From NCBI GenBank assembly GCA_013138735.1, contig WTCE01000001.1, positions 1-64,000 of the forward strand: a stretch of 64,000 nucleotides of DNA, given 5' to 3'. The translations under genes and the position numbers were made by a program. The stretch is from Crocinitomix sp. GTDB lineage: Bacteria; Bacteroidota; Bacteroidia; Flavobacteriales_D; Crocinitomicaceae. Shown here piece by piece: positions 8,752 to 16,903 of this stretch. The notes beneath the pieces were generated by a model. The model did no database searches. It saw only the letters and a program-made list of their open reading frames with translations, and had not been told where the DNA came from. The stretch's first letter is position 1; each line of letters opens with the position of its first letter.

Positions 8752-10392
8752 TTAGTTTTTGACTGAAAAATTTTCTCCAATCAACTTTCCATCTTCCATT
8801 TTAAAAAGACGGTCTGCACACTGATAATATTTGTCATCATGGGTTATTGCCAATATTGTTATTCCACTCTTTTTAATTATTGGAATTATTTCTAAATAAA
8901 ATTTCGCTCTAAATTGTGGATCTTGATCTGCGGCCCACTCATCCAAAATGAGAATAGGTTTTTGTTCTAGAAGTGCAGCAATTAAAGCTAAACGTTTTCG
9001 CTGACCAGTAGATAAATCTGTAGAAGAGAATCCAGTTTCACCAACCTCTACTTTATCATCTATCTCAAATAACTTAAGATACTCCTTTGCCTTTTCTCTA
9101 TTAAGATTCTCGTTACCATAGAACTCATCAAAAAGATAAAAATCAGCCAACACTACACTGAATAGTGCTTTTACTTTTTGAATGTCCTTTTCATTTAATG
9201 CGTTCTCATTTAAAGATAAATTTCCTTGGCTTGGTTTATATATATTCAGAATCAAGTTAATAAGTGTTGTTTTGCCACTTCCATTCCCACCGTAAATAAA
9301 AATAACCTCATTTTTATTTATGGATAAATTTACGGGGCCAATTTTAAATTTACTTTTCGGATATTCAAATTCATAATCCACAAATTTTAATTGGCTAAAA
9401 GAAAAATCATCATCCAATTTGACCGCTATATTTGGCGTATCAATGTTCCCCAATTCCTTTTTTAAATCTACCATTCTTTTGAGGGATATTCTGGCACGAG
9501 AAATTACAGGAATTATCATCATTACTGTTGCGATTGGTCCCAAAATATATAATAAGACAAAAACATAACTAATAATAACTGCTGTTGAAATGTCAAAAAA
9601 TGAACCGGCATAAAGCAGCACAAAAGCGATTAAAACGTAAAAAAGCAATTGCCCTACAATTTGGCTATTCAAAAATCCAATGAGTGCTTTTTTATTGTTT
9701 GACAAGCCATCATTCACTACTACTTCTAATCTTTTATTATAAATATGTTCCCCTTTCGAGGGATCCACACTGATTTCTTTTGCTCCGCCCAAAATAGCAT
9801 TGAAATAATTCATAAAACTTCGTTCTAAATCTCGAACTTTATTGAATCTTTTATTCCCATTTACAGTCATTAATTGATAAGCAACAATGCCAAGAATAAT
9901 CGCACCTAAGCTTATTCCAAACATCACCATAGAAACATAGGCCATATATATTAAAGAGGCTATAATCAATACAATTGAAGTTATAAAATCAATAATTAAC
10001 AAGGATGCTTGTGTAATACTACCTACATCATTCGTTAGGGTAGAATAAATTTCATTTTTATGTTCTTTCACCTTATCATAAGGCGCCTTAATGACTTGTT
10101 TAACAATGTCTTTTCTTAGGTTCCAATATATGTTTTGTGATAAATTTATGATGCCACCAGAGAGCAGTCTTCTCGTAAGAAAGAAAGCTAAGATTAGACC
10201 CACAAACATTATTGAAAAATCAACACTTATAGCAGAATTTGGATCAGAAATGGAAAATGCTATTATGCTATTTACTAGGACAATGAATCCAAAACCAGAT
10301 AGACCAGATATTATTGATAGTGCGACATATGCAAAAATTGAGGCAGTGGATTTTTCAGATAAATTAACTATTACAGATAGCCCAATTTTCAT
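8752..10392 (-). CDS. PvdE/SyrD-type cyclic peptide export ABC transporter
   Basis: This is a 546-residue half-transporter with a membrane domain (about 1-310, several hydrophobic helices) fused to an ATPase domain. Walker A is GGNGSGKTT near residue 370, the signature is LSTGQRK near 468, and Walker B is ILILDEWAADQDP near 487. The DEWAADQDP form is typical of the PvdE/SyrD family, which moves non-ribosomal peptides or their precursors across the inner membrane. Placement between the PPTase and the methyltransferase suggests export of the lipopeptide. This contrasts with the C39-peptidase exporter at the other end of the locus, which is better suited to a ribosomal peptide. There are 96 bases upstream to the next gene. 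Confidence 0.9.
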   Translation of the reverse strand: MKIGLSVIVNLSEKSTASIFAYVALSIISGLSGFGFIVLVNSIIAFSISDPNSAISVDFSIMFVGLILAFFLTRRLLSGGIINLSQNIYWNLRKDIVKQVIKAPYDKVKEHKNEIYSTLTNDVGSITQASLLIIDFITSIVLIIASLIYMAYVSMVMFGISLGAIILGIVAYQLMTVNGNKRFNKVRDLERSFMNYFNAILGGAKEISVDPSKGEHIYNKRLEVVVNDGLSNNKKALIGFLNSQIVGQLLFYVLIAFVLLYAGSFFDISTAVIISYVFVLLYILGPIATVMMIIPVISRARISLKRMVDLKKELGNIDTPNIAVKLDDDFSFSQLKFVDYEFEYPKSKFKIGPVNLSINKNEVIFIYGGNGSGKTTLINLILNIYKPSQGNLSLNENALNEKDIQKVKALFSVVLADFYLFDEFYGNENLNREKAKEYLKLFEIDDKVEVGETGFSSTDLSTGQRKRLALIAALLEQKPILILDEWAADQDPQFRAKFYLEIIPIIKKSGITILAITHDDKYYQCADRLFKMEDGKLIGENFSVKN

Positions 10393-10488
10393 TTTGATTG
10401 TTTTTTACGCTTTATCTGTTCAATATATCCATAGCATTACAAGTGATTAATCAACAGTATCTTTTTCATAAGACAATGTGACTTTTTT

Positions 10489-11514
10489 TTATCCTAAAAG
10501 CACCTCTTTAGTCTCAAATTCTCTAGGCTCGTAAGTGTTAGCTAAATCTGCAATAACCTTGATATGCTCATGAGATGATCCACAACAACCACCGATCATG
10601 TTTACTATTTTTTGATCTAGATAAGCCTTCATTATATCTCCCATTTCATCACTCGTCATGTCGTATTGACCGAACTCATTAGGCATTCCTGCATTTGGAT
10701 AAATACTTAAGGGTAATGAAGAATATTTAGAGAAATCCTTACAGAACGATAACATCTGCTCAGGTCCAAATGAACAGTTAAGACCAACACTGATTAATTC
10801 AGTAGCATGTTCAACCGAAACTAGAAAAGCTTCAAGCGTTTGCCCAGATAAAAGTCTTCCACTTTGGTCAATGGAACAAGAGATCATTAGTGGCATATCT
10901 ATTCCTCGTTCTTGTTTTAATTCTTCCAAGGCAGCAATTGCCACTTTACAATTCATTGTATCGAAAATCGTTTCGACAAGAATTAAATCACTTCCTCCAT
11001 CAATAAGCGCACGAATTTGTTCTTTATAGGCTTTATGAAGATCGTCGTATGAAATTTCTCTTTTCCCTGGTAAGTCAACATCTACTGAAACACTTAACAT
11101 TTTACTCGTTGGCCCAATTGAACCAGCAACATAGCGCGGTTTATTTGGAGTTTTGATATTAAATTCATCAACTATCTCACGCGCAATTTTTGCGCCAGCC
11201 AATGTCATTTCATAAGCATAATCTTCTAAACCATATTCCATTTGATTTAGAGAGCTAGAACATAGGGTACCTGTTTCAATTATATCTGCTCCAGCTTCCA
11301 AAAACCCTCTATGTATCGCTTTAATTACTTCAGGTTTAGTAATGCATAATAAATCATTATTACCCTGTAAGCTTTTATTATAATTTTTAAATTCTTCTCC
11401 TCTATATTCCTCTTCAGAGAGTTTATACTTTTGGATATTAGTACCCATTGCACCATCAATAATCATAATTCGATTTTTCAATGTGGCCATTATTTTATCG
11501 TAAACTTTCTCCAT
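10489..11514 (-). CDS. homocysteine S-methyltransferase (MetH N-domain type)
   Basis: The family moves a methyl group to homocysteine to form methionine. The 341-residue protein begins the domain with MIIDGAMGTNIQ and keeps the zinc cysteines in G-L-N-C-S (near 246) and G-G-C-C-G-S (near 310). It equals the first domain of cobalamin-dependent MetH only; the folate, B12 and activation domains are absent. Many Bacteroidota split MetH this way, but no second half lies nearby. In this locus it probably regenerates methionine, and so SAM, for the B12/radical SAM enzymes, or it methylates a pathway thiol. A 16-bp inverted repeat lies 19 bases upstream of its start. Confidence 0.85.
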   Translation of the reverse strand: MEKVYDKIMATLKNRIMIIDGAMGTNIQKYKLSEEEYRGEEFKNYNKSLQGNNDLLCITKPEVIKAIHRGFLEAGADIIETGTLCSSSLNQMEYGLEDYAYEMTLAGAKIAREIVDEFNIKTPNKPRYVAGSIGPTSKMLSVSVDVDLPGKREISYDDLHKAYKEQIRALIDGGSDLILVETIFDTMNCKVAIAALEELKQERGIDMPLMISCSIDQSGRLLSGQTLEAFLVSVEHATELISVGLNCSFGPEQMLSFCKDFSKYSSLPLSIYPNAGMPNEFGQYDMTSDEMGDIMKAYLDQKIVNMIGGCCGSSHEHIKVIADLANTYEPREFETKEVLLG

Positions 11515-11532
11515 TTTTTCTTTGTTCAGTTA

Positions 11533-11585
11533 AAGAATTGATTTGTTAACAAAATTACTACATTTCCGATAACAAATCAATTCTT
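11533..11585 (-). promoter_or_regulatory. 16-bp perfect inverted repeat upstream of the methyltransferase
   Basis: The arms 11533-11548 (aagaattgatttgtta) and 11570-11585 are exact reverse complements with a 21-nt spacer. Neither side is followed by a T-tract, so it is not a standard terminator. It lies between the P450 stop (11597) and the methyltransferase start (11514). It could be an operator, an mRNA-stabilising hairpin or an attenuator. Confidence 0.4.
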
Positions 11586-11596
11586 GAGACATTTTA

Positions 11597-12835
11597 CTAA
11601 CGATTATTTAGTTTTGCTTTTACACTAACCAATCCTCTTAATCCTGTATTATTTCTCCATTTAGTCTCTTCTGCGAGTTCAATATTAGGATATTTCTCTA
11701 ATAACAAGCGTAAAGTCACATTGGCCTCCATTTTCACGATAACCTGTCCAATACATTCATGCATCCCTGTTCCGAAAGCATAATTGGGTGCCGCATCTCT
11801 ATGGATATCAAAAGTATGTGGGTTTTTATGAACACTTCCGTCGCGGTTTCCAGCTCCGAGCATAATTGATACATAATCACCTTCTTTCAATGTACTTCCA
11901 TTGTAATCAAAATCTTTTTTGACCATCCTTCCAACATACTGAATTGGACTATGAAAACGAATTGACTCGTCAATATGTTTGGCTATTAATTTAGGGTCAT
12001 TTAATAATTCCTTTTTAACACCATCTTCGCTTAACATTAAATAAATACTATTTGAAATTAAGTTTTTCGTCATTTCACCACCTTTAAAGGCTATTAATGT
12101 GCATTGTGCGAAGATTTCATCCACACTTAAAATTTCATCTTCGGTATTCGCTATAATAAGCCTTGAGAGCAGATCGTTGCCTAAACGTTTCTTCTTTCTG
12201 TCGTCATAAAGTTTCTTGAAGTATTCTTGAAATTCAAGCATAGAATCTTGAGCGGCGCCAATGACGCGAACATCTGGCTTTTCGGATCCCATATAGGCAG
12301 CAATACTGTCAATCCATTTAGACAATTGACGCGAGTCTGAAAGTGGAACACCGAAAAGTGCCGTAATTGTAATTAACGGTACCTTTTTAGCCAATTCCTC
12401 TGTAATATTGACAATTTTCTTTTCAGAAAAATGTTTTAGCACCACTTCTACAGCATCTGCAATTTCATTTTCGAATTTTTGAATAAATTCTCTAGTGAAA
12501 CCTGCTGCCATTACTTGTCTAATCTTAGTATGTTCTGGTGCATCATAATATGCGAACCACTGGGAGTGTAGATTGACAAGTTTTTCAAATTGCCCTTGTA
12601 ATTCTAAAGGGAGGGCCATAATTAAACATGCTTGTCTTTGACTCGATAGATGTTCAGTATCATTCAAAAAGTTACCAATATCTTCGTGTCCCATCACCAA
12701 CCAAGCACCATTTAAGATGTTGTCTGACTTGTAAAGCGAACCTCTTTTTTGTCTTAAAAGGTCATAATTTTCGTGAATGTTTTGGATTACTTCTGAGCTC
12801 GAGAAATCCGGTTCAATTGATTTTACATTTTCCAT
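11597..12835 (-). CDS. cytochrome P450 with altered I-helix (Met for Thr)
   Basis: This is a 412-residue bacterial class P450. The heme-binding loop FGTGMHECIG (near residue 360) and the E-S-I-R of the ExxR motif are intact, so heme binding is expected. In the I-helix the usual AG-x-E-T-T reads K-G-G-E254-M255-T: the alcohol residue of the acid-alcohol pair that helps split dioxygen is Met. Its paralogue at 12985 keeps A-G-N-E-T-T. The two proteins align end to end, including their N-termini and the GLRGL C-terminal region, so one arose by duplication. The gene lies after the terminator at 12933-12970 and probably has its own promoter in 12836-12932. Its substrate is unknown: perhaps a carrier-bound residue, or it may perform atypical chemistry. 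Confidence 0.9.
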   Translation of the reverse strand: MENVKSIEPDFSSSEVIQNIHENYDLLRQKRGSLYKSDNILNGAWLVMGHEDIGNFLNDTEHLSSQRQACLIMALPLELQGQFEKLVNLHSQWFAYYDAPEHTKIRQVMAAGFTREFIQKFENEIADAVEVVLKHFSEKKIVNITEELAKKVPLITITALFGVPLSDSRQLSKWIDSIAAYMGSEKPDVRVIGAAQDSMLEFQEYFKKLYDDRKKKRLGNDLLSRLIIANTEDEILSVDEIFAQCTLIAFKGGEMTKNLISNSIYLMLSEDGVKKELLNDPKLIAKHIDESIRFHSPIQYVGRMVKKDFDYNGSTLKEGDYVSIMLGAGNRDGSVHKNPHTFDIHRDAAPNYAFGTGMHECIGQVIVKMEANVTLRLLLEKYPNIELAEETKWRNNTGLRGLVSVKAKLNNR

Positions 12836-12932
12836 ATATTATATTTTTGGGTTAGACTTCAATTTAGAAATAATAAACCAATTTATCAAGAAAATCATCT
12901 AAAAATCAGATCATTAACCTGAGATCGACACT

Positions 12933-12970
12933 AAAAAACTCTTCACAATTGATATTTCAATTGTGAAGAG
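12933..12970 (-). terminator. intrinsic terminator of the main biosynthetic operon
   Basis: A perfect 14-bp stem (12939-12952 with 12957-12970, ctcttcacaattga / tcaattgtgaagag) and a 4-nt loop, followed on the minus strand by six T (12933-12938 read as A on the plus strand). It lies 14 bases after the stop of the P450 at 12985 and separates it from the second P450. Confidence 0.85.
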
Positions 12971-12984
12971 CCGACGTTAATGGC

Positions 12985-14214
12985 CTAAGGATTAAGTTTT
13001 ACGTTAACTGTTTTTAATCCTCTTAATCCTGGATTGTTTCTCCAAAATGATTTTTCGGCTAATTGTATTTCAGGGTATTTATCTAGTAATAAATTGAGCG
13101 TTAATTTAGCCTCCATTTTTGCTAATACTTGCCCAATACATGAGTGAATTCCAGGACCAAATGATAAATGAGGCCCTTCATTTCTATGAATATTGAATTC
13201 ATCAGGGGCAGTGAAAACTTTTTCATCCCTATTTCCAGCCCCAAGCATAACTGCTATATAATCTCCTTTTTTGAATTCGTGACCTTTATAGGTATAATCT
13301 TGTTTTACTATTCTATTGACAAATTGAACTGGGTTTTCATAACGCAATGATTCATCAATCAATTGTGGGATCAATTTTTTGTTGTCCATAACCTCTTCTT
13401 TAAGACCAGGTTCATTTAGCAATAAATAAAGGGTAGTAGAAATTAAGTTTTTTGTTGTTTCATTTCCAGCAAATGCGACTAGTGAACATTGCGCAAAAAG
13501 TTCGTCTCGCGTTAAGTTATCCTCTTTTTCATGCGCGGCTATTAAAAGAGAGAGCATATCGTCATCTTCTGTGTTTTTGGCACGTTCATCTAAAACTTTT
13601 TCAAAATATGTTCTAAATGAGATGATGGCATTTTGAGCATTTTCGATAACTTTTAAATTTGGCTTTTCAGCTCCCATATAAGCGGCAATACCATCTATCC
13701 ATTCAGATAATTTGGATACGTCTCCTAAATCAACTCCCAGTAATGCTGTGATTGTTAATAAAGGGACATGCTTTGAAATTTCCTCAGTTATATCTAGTGT
13801 GCTATAAGGATCAAGCTTATTTAATATTGTTTCTATATGATCGGAAATTTCAATTTCAAGTTTTTGGAGAACTTTTTTAGAAAATCCCCTCCCCATAATT
13901 TTACGAATTCTTGTATGCTCTGGTGGATCATAATGAACGTACCATTGCGAATGAATTTTGATCAATTCATCAAATTTATTTTGCTCTTCAATAGGCAGGG
14001 CATCAATCAAATACCTTTCGCGCTTACTACTGACAAAGGTTGTGTCTTTCAAAAAATAAATGATATCCTCATAATCAAAAATAAGCCAACAACCATTAAA
14101 TATAGTTTCAGACTTATAAATTGGATCAATTGATTTTATAGCTTCATAATGGGGGTACGGATTTTGAACAACTTCTTGACTTGATAAGTCAGGTTCTTTA
14201 AATATATTTTCCAT
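12985..14214 (-). CDS. cytochrome P450 (canonical)
   Basis: This is a 409-residue soluble P450 monooxygenase. It keeps A-G-N-E252-T253-T in the I-helix, E-S-L-R in the K-helix and the heme loop F-G-P-G-I-H-S-C-I-G. It is the last gene of the long operon, 27 bases after the ferredoxin gene, which is its likely electron donor. P450s in NRPS loci often hydroxylate or cross-link carrier-bound residues; that is inference here. It is a full-length paralogue of the P450 at 11597, from which it differs at the catalytic threonine. Confidence 0.93.
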   Translation of the reverse strand: MENIFKEPDLSSQEVVQNPYPHYEAIKSIDPIYKSETIFNGCWLIFDYEDIIYFLKDTTFVSSKRERYLIDALPIEEQNKFDELIKIHSQWYVHYDPPEHTRIRKIMGRGFSKKVLQKLEIEISDHIETILNKLDPYSTLDITEEISKHVPLLTITALLGVDLGDVSKLSEWIDGIAAYMGAEKPNLKVIENAQNAIISFRTYFEKVLDERAKNTEDDDMLSLLIAAHEKEDNLTRDELFAQCSLVAFAGNETTKNLISTTLYLLLNEPGLKEEVMDNKKLIPQLIDESLRYENPVQFVNRIVKQDYTYKGHEFKKGDYIAVMLGAGNRDEKVFTAPDEFNIHRNEGPHLSFGPGIHSCIGQVLAKMEAKLTLNLLLDKYPEIQLAEKSFWRNNPGLRGLKTVNVKLNP

Positions 14215-14241
14215 AAGTTTTGGTTTTTTCTTGTTCAGTGA

Positions 14242-14586
14242 TTAAGGGTGAAGAAAATTCTTCTTTTTCAACAAATCACTTTGAGATTCTACATAGTTTT
14301 CGTCACTTATGCAACAGTCGACTGGGCATTCTACTGCGCACTGAGGCTCTTCATGGAAGCCAACACATTCGGTACATTTCTCTGGGACAATAAAAAAGAA
14401 ATCGTCAGATAATGCTTTTTGGTTAGCTGTAGAATCAACTTCTTTTCCATTGACTTGTACTTTTCCAACATAGGTGTTTCCTTCTGATATAGTCCACTCT
14501 TCTTCATATACGTATATTGAAGTATTTGGACAGGCATCAACGCAAGCACCACAGTTAATACATTCATCCGTAATTTTTAATGCCAT
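14242..14586 (-). CDS. 4Fe-4S dicluster ferredoxin
   Basis: A 114-residue electron carrier with two 4Fe-4S motifs: C9-x2-C12-x2-C15-x3-C19-P, and C71-x2-C74-x8-C83-x3-C87-P. The C-x2-C-x8-C spacing and the long loop between the clusters match YfhL-like dicluster ferredoxins common in Bacteroidota. It sits between the nitrilase-like gene and the P450, with gaps of 6 and 27 bases. It could reduce the P450s, the five radical SAM enzymes, or both. The clusters appear complete. Confidence 0.9.
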   Translation of the reverse strand: MALKITDECINCGACVDACPNTSIYVYEEEWTISEGNTYVGKVQVNGKEVDSTANQKALSDDFFFIVPEKCTECVGFHEEPQCAVECPVDCCISDENYVESQSDLLKKKNFLHP

Positions 14587-14592
14587 AAGTTT

Positions 14593-15492
14593 TTATTTTT
14601 TTAGTAATAATTTTATTTCTTTCAGAGTTAAAATGTTAAGCGCAGTTAAAGTAGGAATCACCTCAACATTTGATTGAGATTCCACATACAACAAGCGTTC
14701 TTTTTCGATTAGATTAACTGTAAAGTGTTCTTCTAATTTATTTACTAATTCATCAAGTGGCATGGGTAGTAAATCAATGCTAATGAATGCATAATCACAG
14801 TTGATTGATTTGCATAAAGAACTTTCCATTCTTTCTGTTTCTCCGATAGTTTTACCGAGCGGATCAATAATCCGCGAGCCACCTTGTCGATTAGAAGTTA
14901 CAACAAACGTTTTATGCTGTTGTGCAATACTATTAATGAGCTGTCCACCGTGAAATGCTGTCACCCAAAAAATCAAATTTAGCGGTGTAGCATTCTTCTC
15001 AAATACTGTGTTAAATTGATATACATCACTACAAATAAATATCCCAATGGTTCCAAAATCGCAGGTGACAATTGGTGCCGTTTCTCCTTTTTTAACGCCG
15101 AGTTCAAATGAATTAAAGTTCTCATCATCTGGCCAAGGGAATTGTTTATGATATTCATAAATAACTTCGCCATTTCTATTAATTAAAACAGCTGCGTTAA
15201 CATAATCTGTGCCTGTTGAAAGATAGAGCGGACATATAATGTATGTGCGGTGCTTTTTTGCTATTTCGGAAAATTGGGTAATTGTTGGGCCGTTTATCTC
15301 TTCTGCCAATTCACTAACATCATTTACCCTAACATTTTTGACTGAAAAAGCTTCGGGGAGACATACAATATCAACATTTTTATTTTCATCCAATTTCTTA
15401 TTCAGTTCTTTAATGATGGCTTTATTATTTCCTTCTTTGGATCGGGACAAAACCCGCGTCTGATCAATTGTTATGATAGAAATTGATTTCAT
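14593..15492 (-). CDS. carbon-nitrogen hydrolase (nitrilase superfamily)
   Basis: The superfamily hydrolyses or forms amide-type C-N bonds through a Glu-Lys-Cys triad. In this 299-residue protein I place E47 (CLPEAF), K116 (YHKQFPW) and C154 (IFICSDV). The region after the Cys contains a FWVTAFHGG segment and an R-Q-G-G-S-R-I-I-D-P-L-G stretch typical of the fold. The substrate cannot be read from sequence; a pathway amide, nitrile or N-acyl group are all possible. It is tightly coupled to its neighbours, with one base to the upstream gene and six to the ferredoxin. Confidence 0.85.
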   Translation of the reverse strand: MKSISIITIDQTRVLSRSKEGNNKAIIKELNKKLDENKNVDIVCLPEAFSVKNVRVNDVSELAEEINGPTITQFSEIAKKHRTYIICPLYLSTGTDYVNAAVLINRNGEVIYEYHKQFPWPDDENFNSFELGVKKGETAPIVTCDFGTIGIFICSDVYQFNTVFEKNATPLNLIFWVTAFHGGQLINSIAQQHKTFVVTSNRQGGSRIIDPLGKTIGETERMESSLCKSINCDYAFISIDLLPMPLDELVNKLEEHFTVNLIEKERLLYVESQSNVEVIPTLTALNILTLKEIKLLLKK

Positions 15493-15493
15493 A

Positions 15494-16903
15494 TTATTTA
15501 GTGAATGTCAATGAATAAATTTTTGCCAATGCACCACTTAAACTGATGAATTGTGTATTTGACGGTATGCGTTTTTCATTGCTCCAGGAAAGAATTTCAG
15601 CTATTGCATTCGAAGAAATTGTGTCACAATCTTTAAAATGACACCCATCTATTTCCTTTTTATTTCCATCTAATAATGCTACTTTAATGGCGCCTTTAGC
15701 ATCTGAAATGGCGTTAATATAAACGTTCATTCCAACTTTATCGGGTATTAAGATTAGAACGCTGCCTTCTGTTTCATTAAACCGAACTGCACTAAAACGG
15801 TCTTTTGTTAACTCAGCCAAGCCTACCCCAAAGGCTTGACTTTGTGCCATTTCCTTTTCATCCATTCTAGCATCCATTCCGCCGTAGAAAATTTTTATCG
15901 TTTTTTCTTCTTGAATAAAAGTTGGCTGAACAAACAAAACTCCTCCATCCCACTCTCCCTTATTTCCATTTGCAATAAAAGGGATACTTTCATTCGGGTG
16001 AATCCATGTTTTGCTGTCCTTACTATATAATAAGTGTATGTCCACCGTATTTTTATCATTTTTATGATGAAAAATTTCTAATAAACCAATATAATAATTG
16101 TAGTATGGGGTAATGCTTAAACGGTGATAGTCAGATTGTTTATTGTCCTTTTTTGGTTTGAGTATAATTTCATGATTTGTCCAATTGACAAGATCAATAC
16201 TTTCACAACGTGCAATCATTCTTGAACAATCTTGTTCTTCCAACATCAGGTCTTTATGGCTCTTTTCGTCGTATACCAACTCGCCGTCATACATTACCTT
16301 TCGCAGTAAAATGTATTTATTTAAACCGGGATCAAAATAAAAATTAATGGTATCGTCAGCAGCATAGAAAGAAAGGTTATGAGCTATTTTGTCTATGGGA
16401 GTTTGCCAAACAACATCTCCGGGCAAATCCCAATTTACACCATCCGGTGAAAAGGCAATTCTTACTCCTTTTCCTAAGGGTTCAAAATCGCCATAATAAG
16501 CCATCACATATTGCTTATCTCCAACTGCTATATCTCTTTTAATTACGCAAGGTTGGTCAGCAGATAGGACACGCTTTAACAGGTTATTATTCCCGTTATT
16601 TACTTTGCTTATATTGTTTAAGTTTGGTTTTTTCCAAATCAACCCATCTTCACTTTCAGCATACGCTATGGCTTCATCCAAACAATCATAGGGCTCTTTT
16701 TCATCCAACCACCATTGTGTATAATACATTTTATAATGGTCACTATCTTTTATGACAGATCCGTAGGTGCATATCAATGATTCCCACGGTTGATCTTTGG
16801 TTAAGACAGGGTTATGCTGCAATTTTACAGGAGTATTTAACTCAAAACTCACATTATGAAAATCAGCAAGTTCGCTTGCATCAAAAAAGAGAATTTTATG
16901 CAT
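15494..16903 (-). CDS. GH43/32-like five-bladed beta-propeller protein
   Basis: A 469-residue protein resembling the glycoside hydrolase clan of five-bladed propellers (GH32/43/68/117/130). It shows repeated W/Y-rich blades such as KMYYTQWW, ESEDGLIWKKP and FSPDGVNWDL, then YSKDSKTWIHP and KIFYGGMDARM. No signal peptide is visible, so it should act in the cytoplasm. A glycosidase, phosphorylase or glycosyl-transfer role is possible, and no glycosyltransferase accompanies it. It overlaps the aaRS-like gene by 8 bases, so it belongs to the operon. I cannot name the catalytic residues with confidence. Confidence 0.65.
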   Translation of the reverse strand: MHKILFFDASELADFHNVSFELNTPVKLQHNPVLTKDQPWESLICTYGSVIKDSDHYKMYYTQWWLDEKEPYDCLDEAIAYAESEDGLIWKKPNLNNISKVNNGNNNLLKRVLSADQPCVIKRDIAVGDKQYVMAYYGDFEPLGKGVRIAFSPDGVNWDLPGDVVWQTPIDKIAHNLSFYAADDTINFYFDPGLNKYILLRKVMYDGELVYDEKSHKDLMLEEQDCSRMIARCESIDLVNWTNHEIILKPKKDNKQSDYHRLSITPYYNYYIGLLEIFHHKNDKNTVDIHLLYSKDSKTWIHPNESIPFIANGNKGEWDGGVLFVQPTFIQEEKTIKIFYGGMDARMDEKEMAQSQAFGVGLAELTKDRFSAVRFNETEGSVLILIPDKVGMNVYINAISDAKGAIKVALLDGNKKEIDGCHFKDCDTISSNAIAEILSWSNEKRIPSNTQFISLSGALAKIYSLTFTK

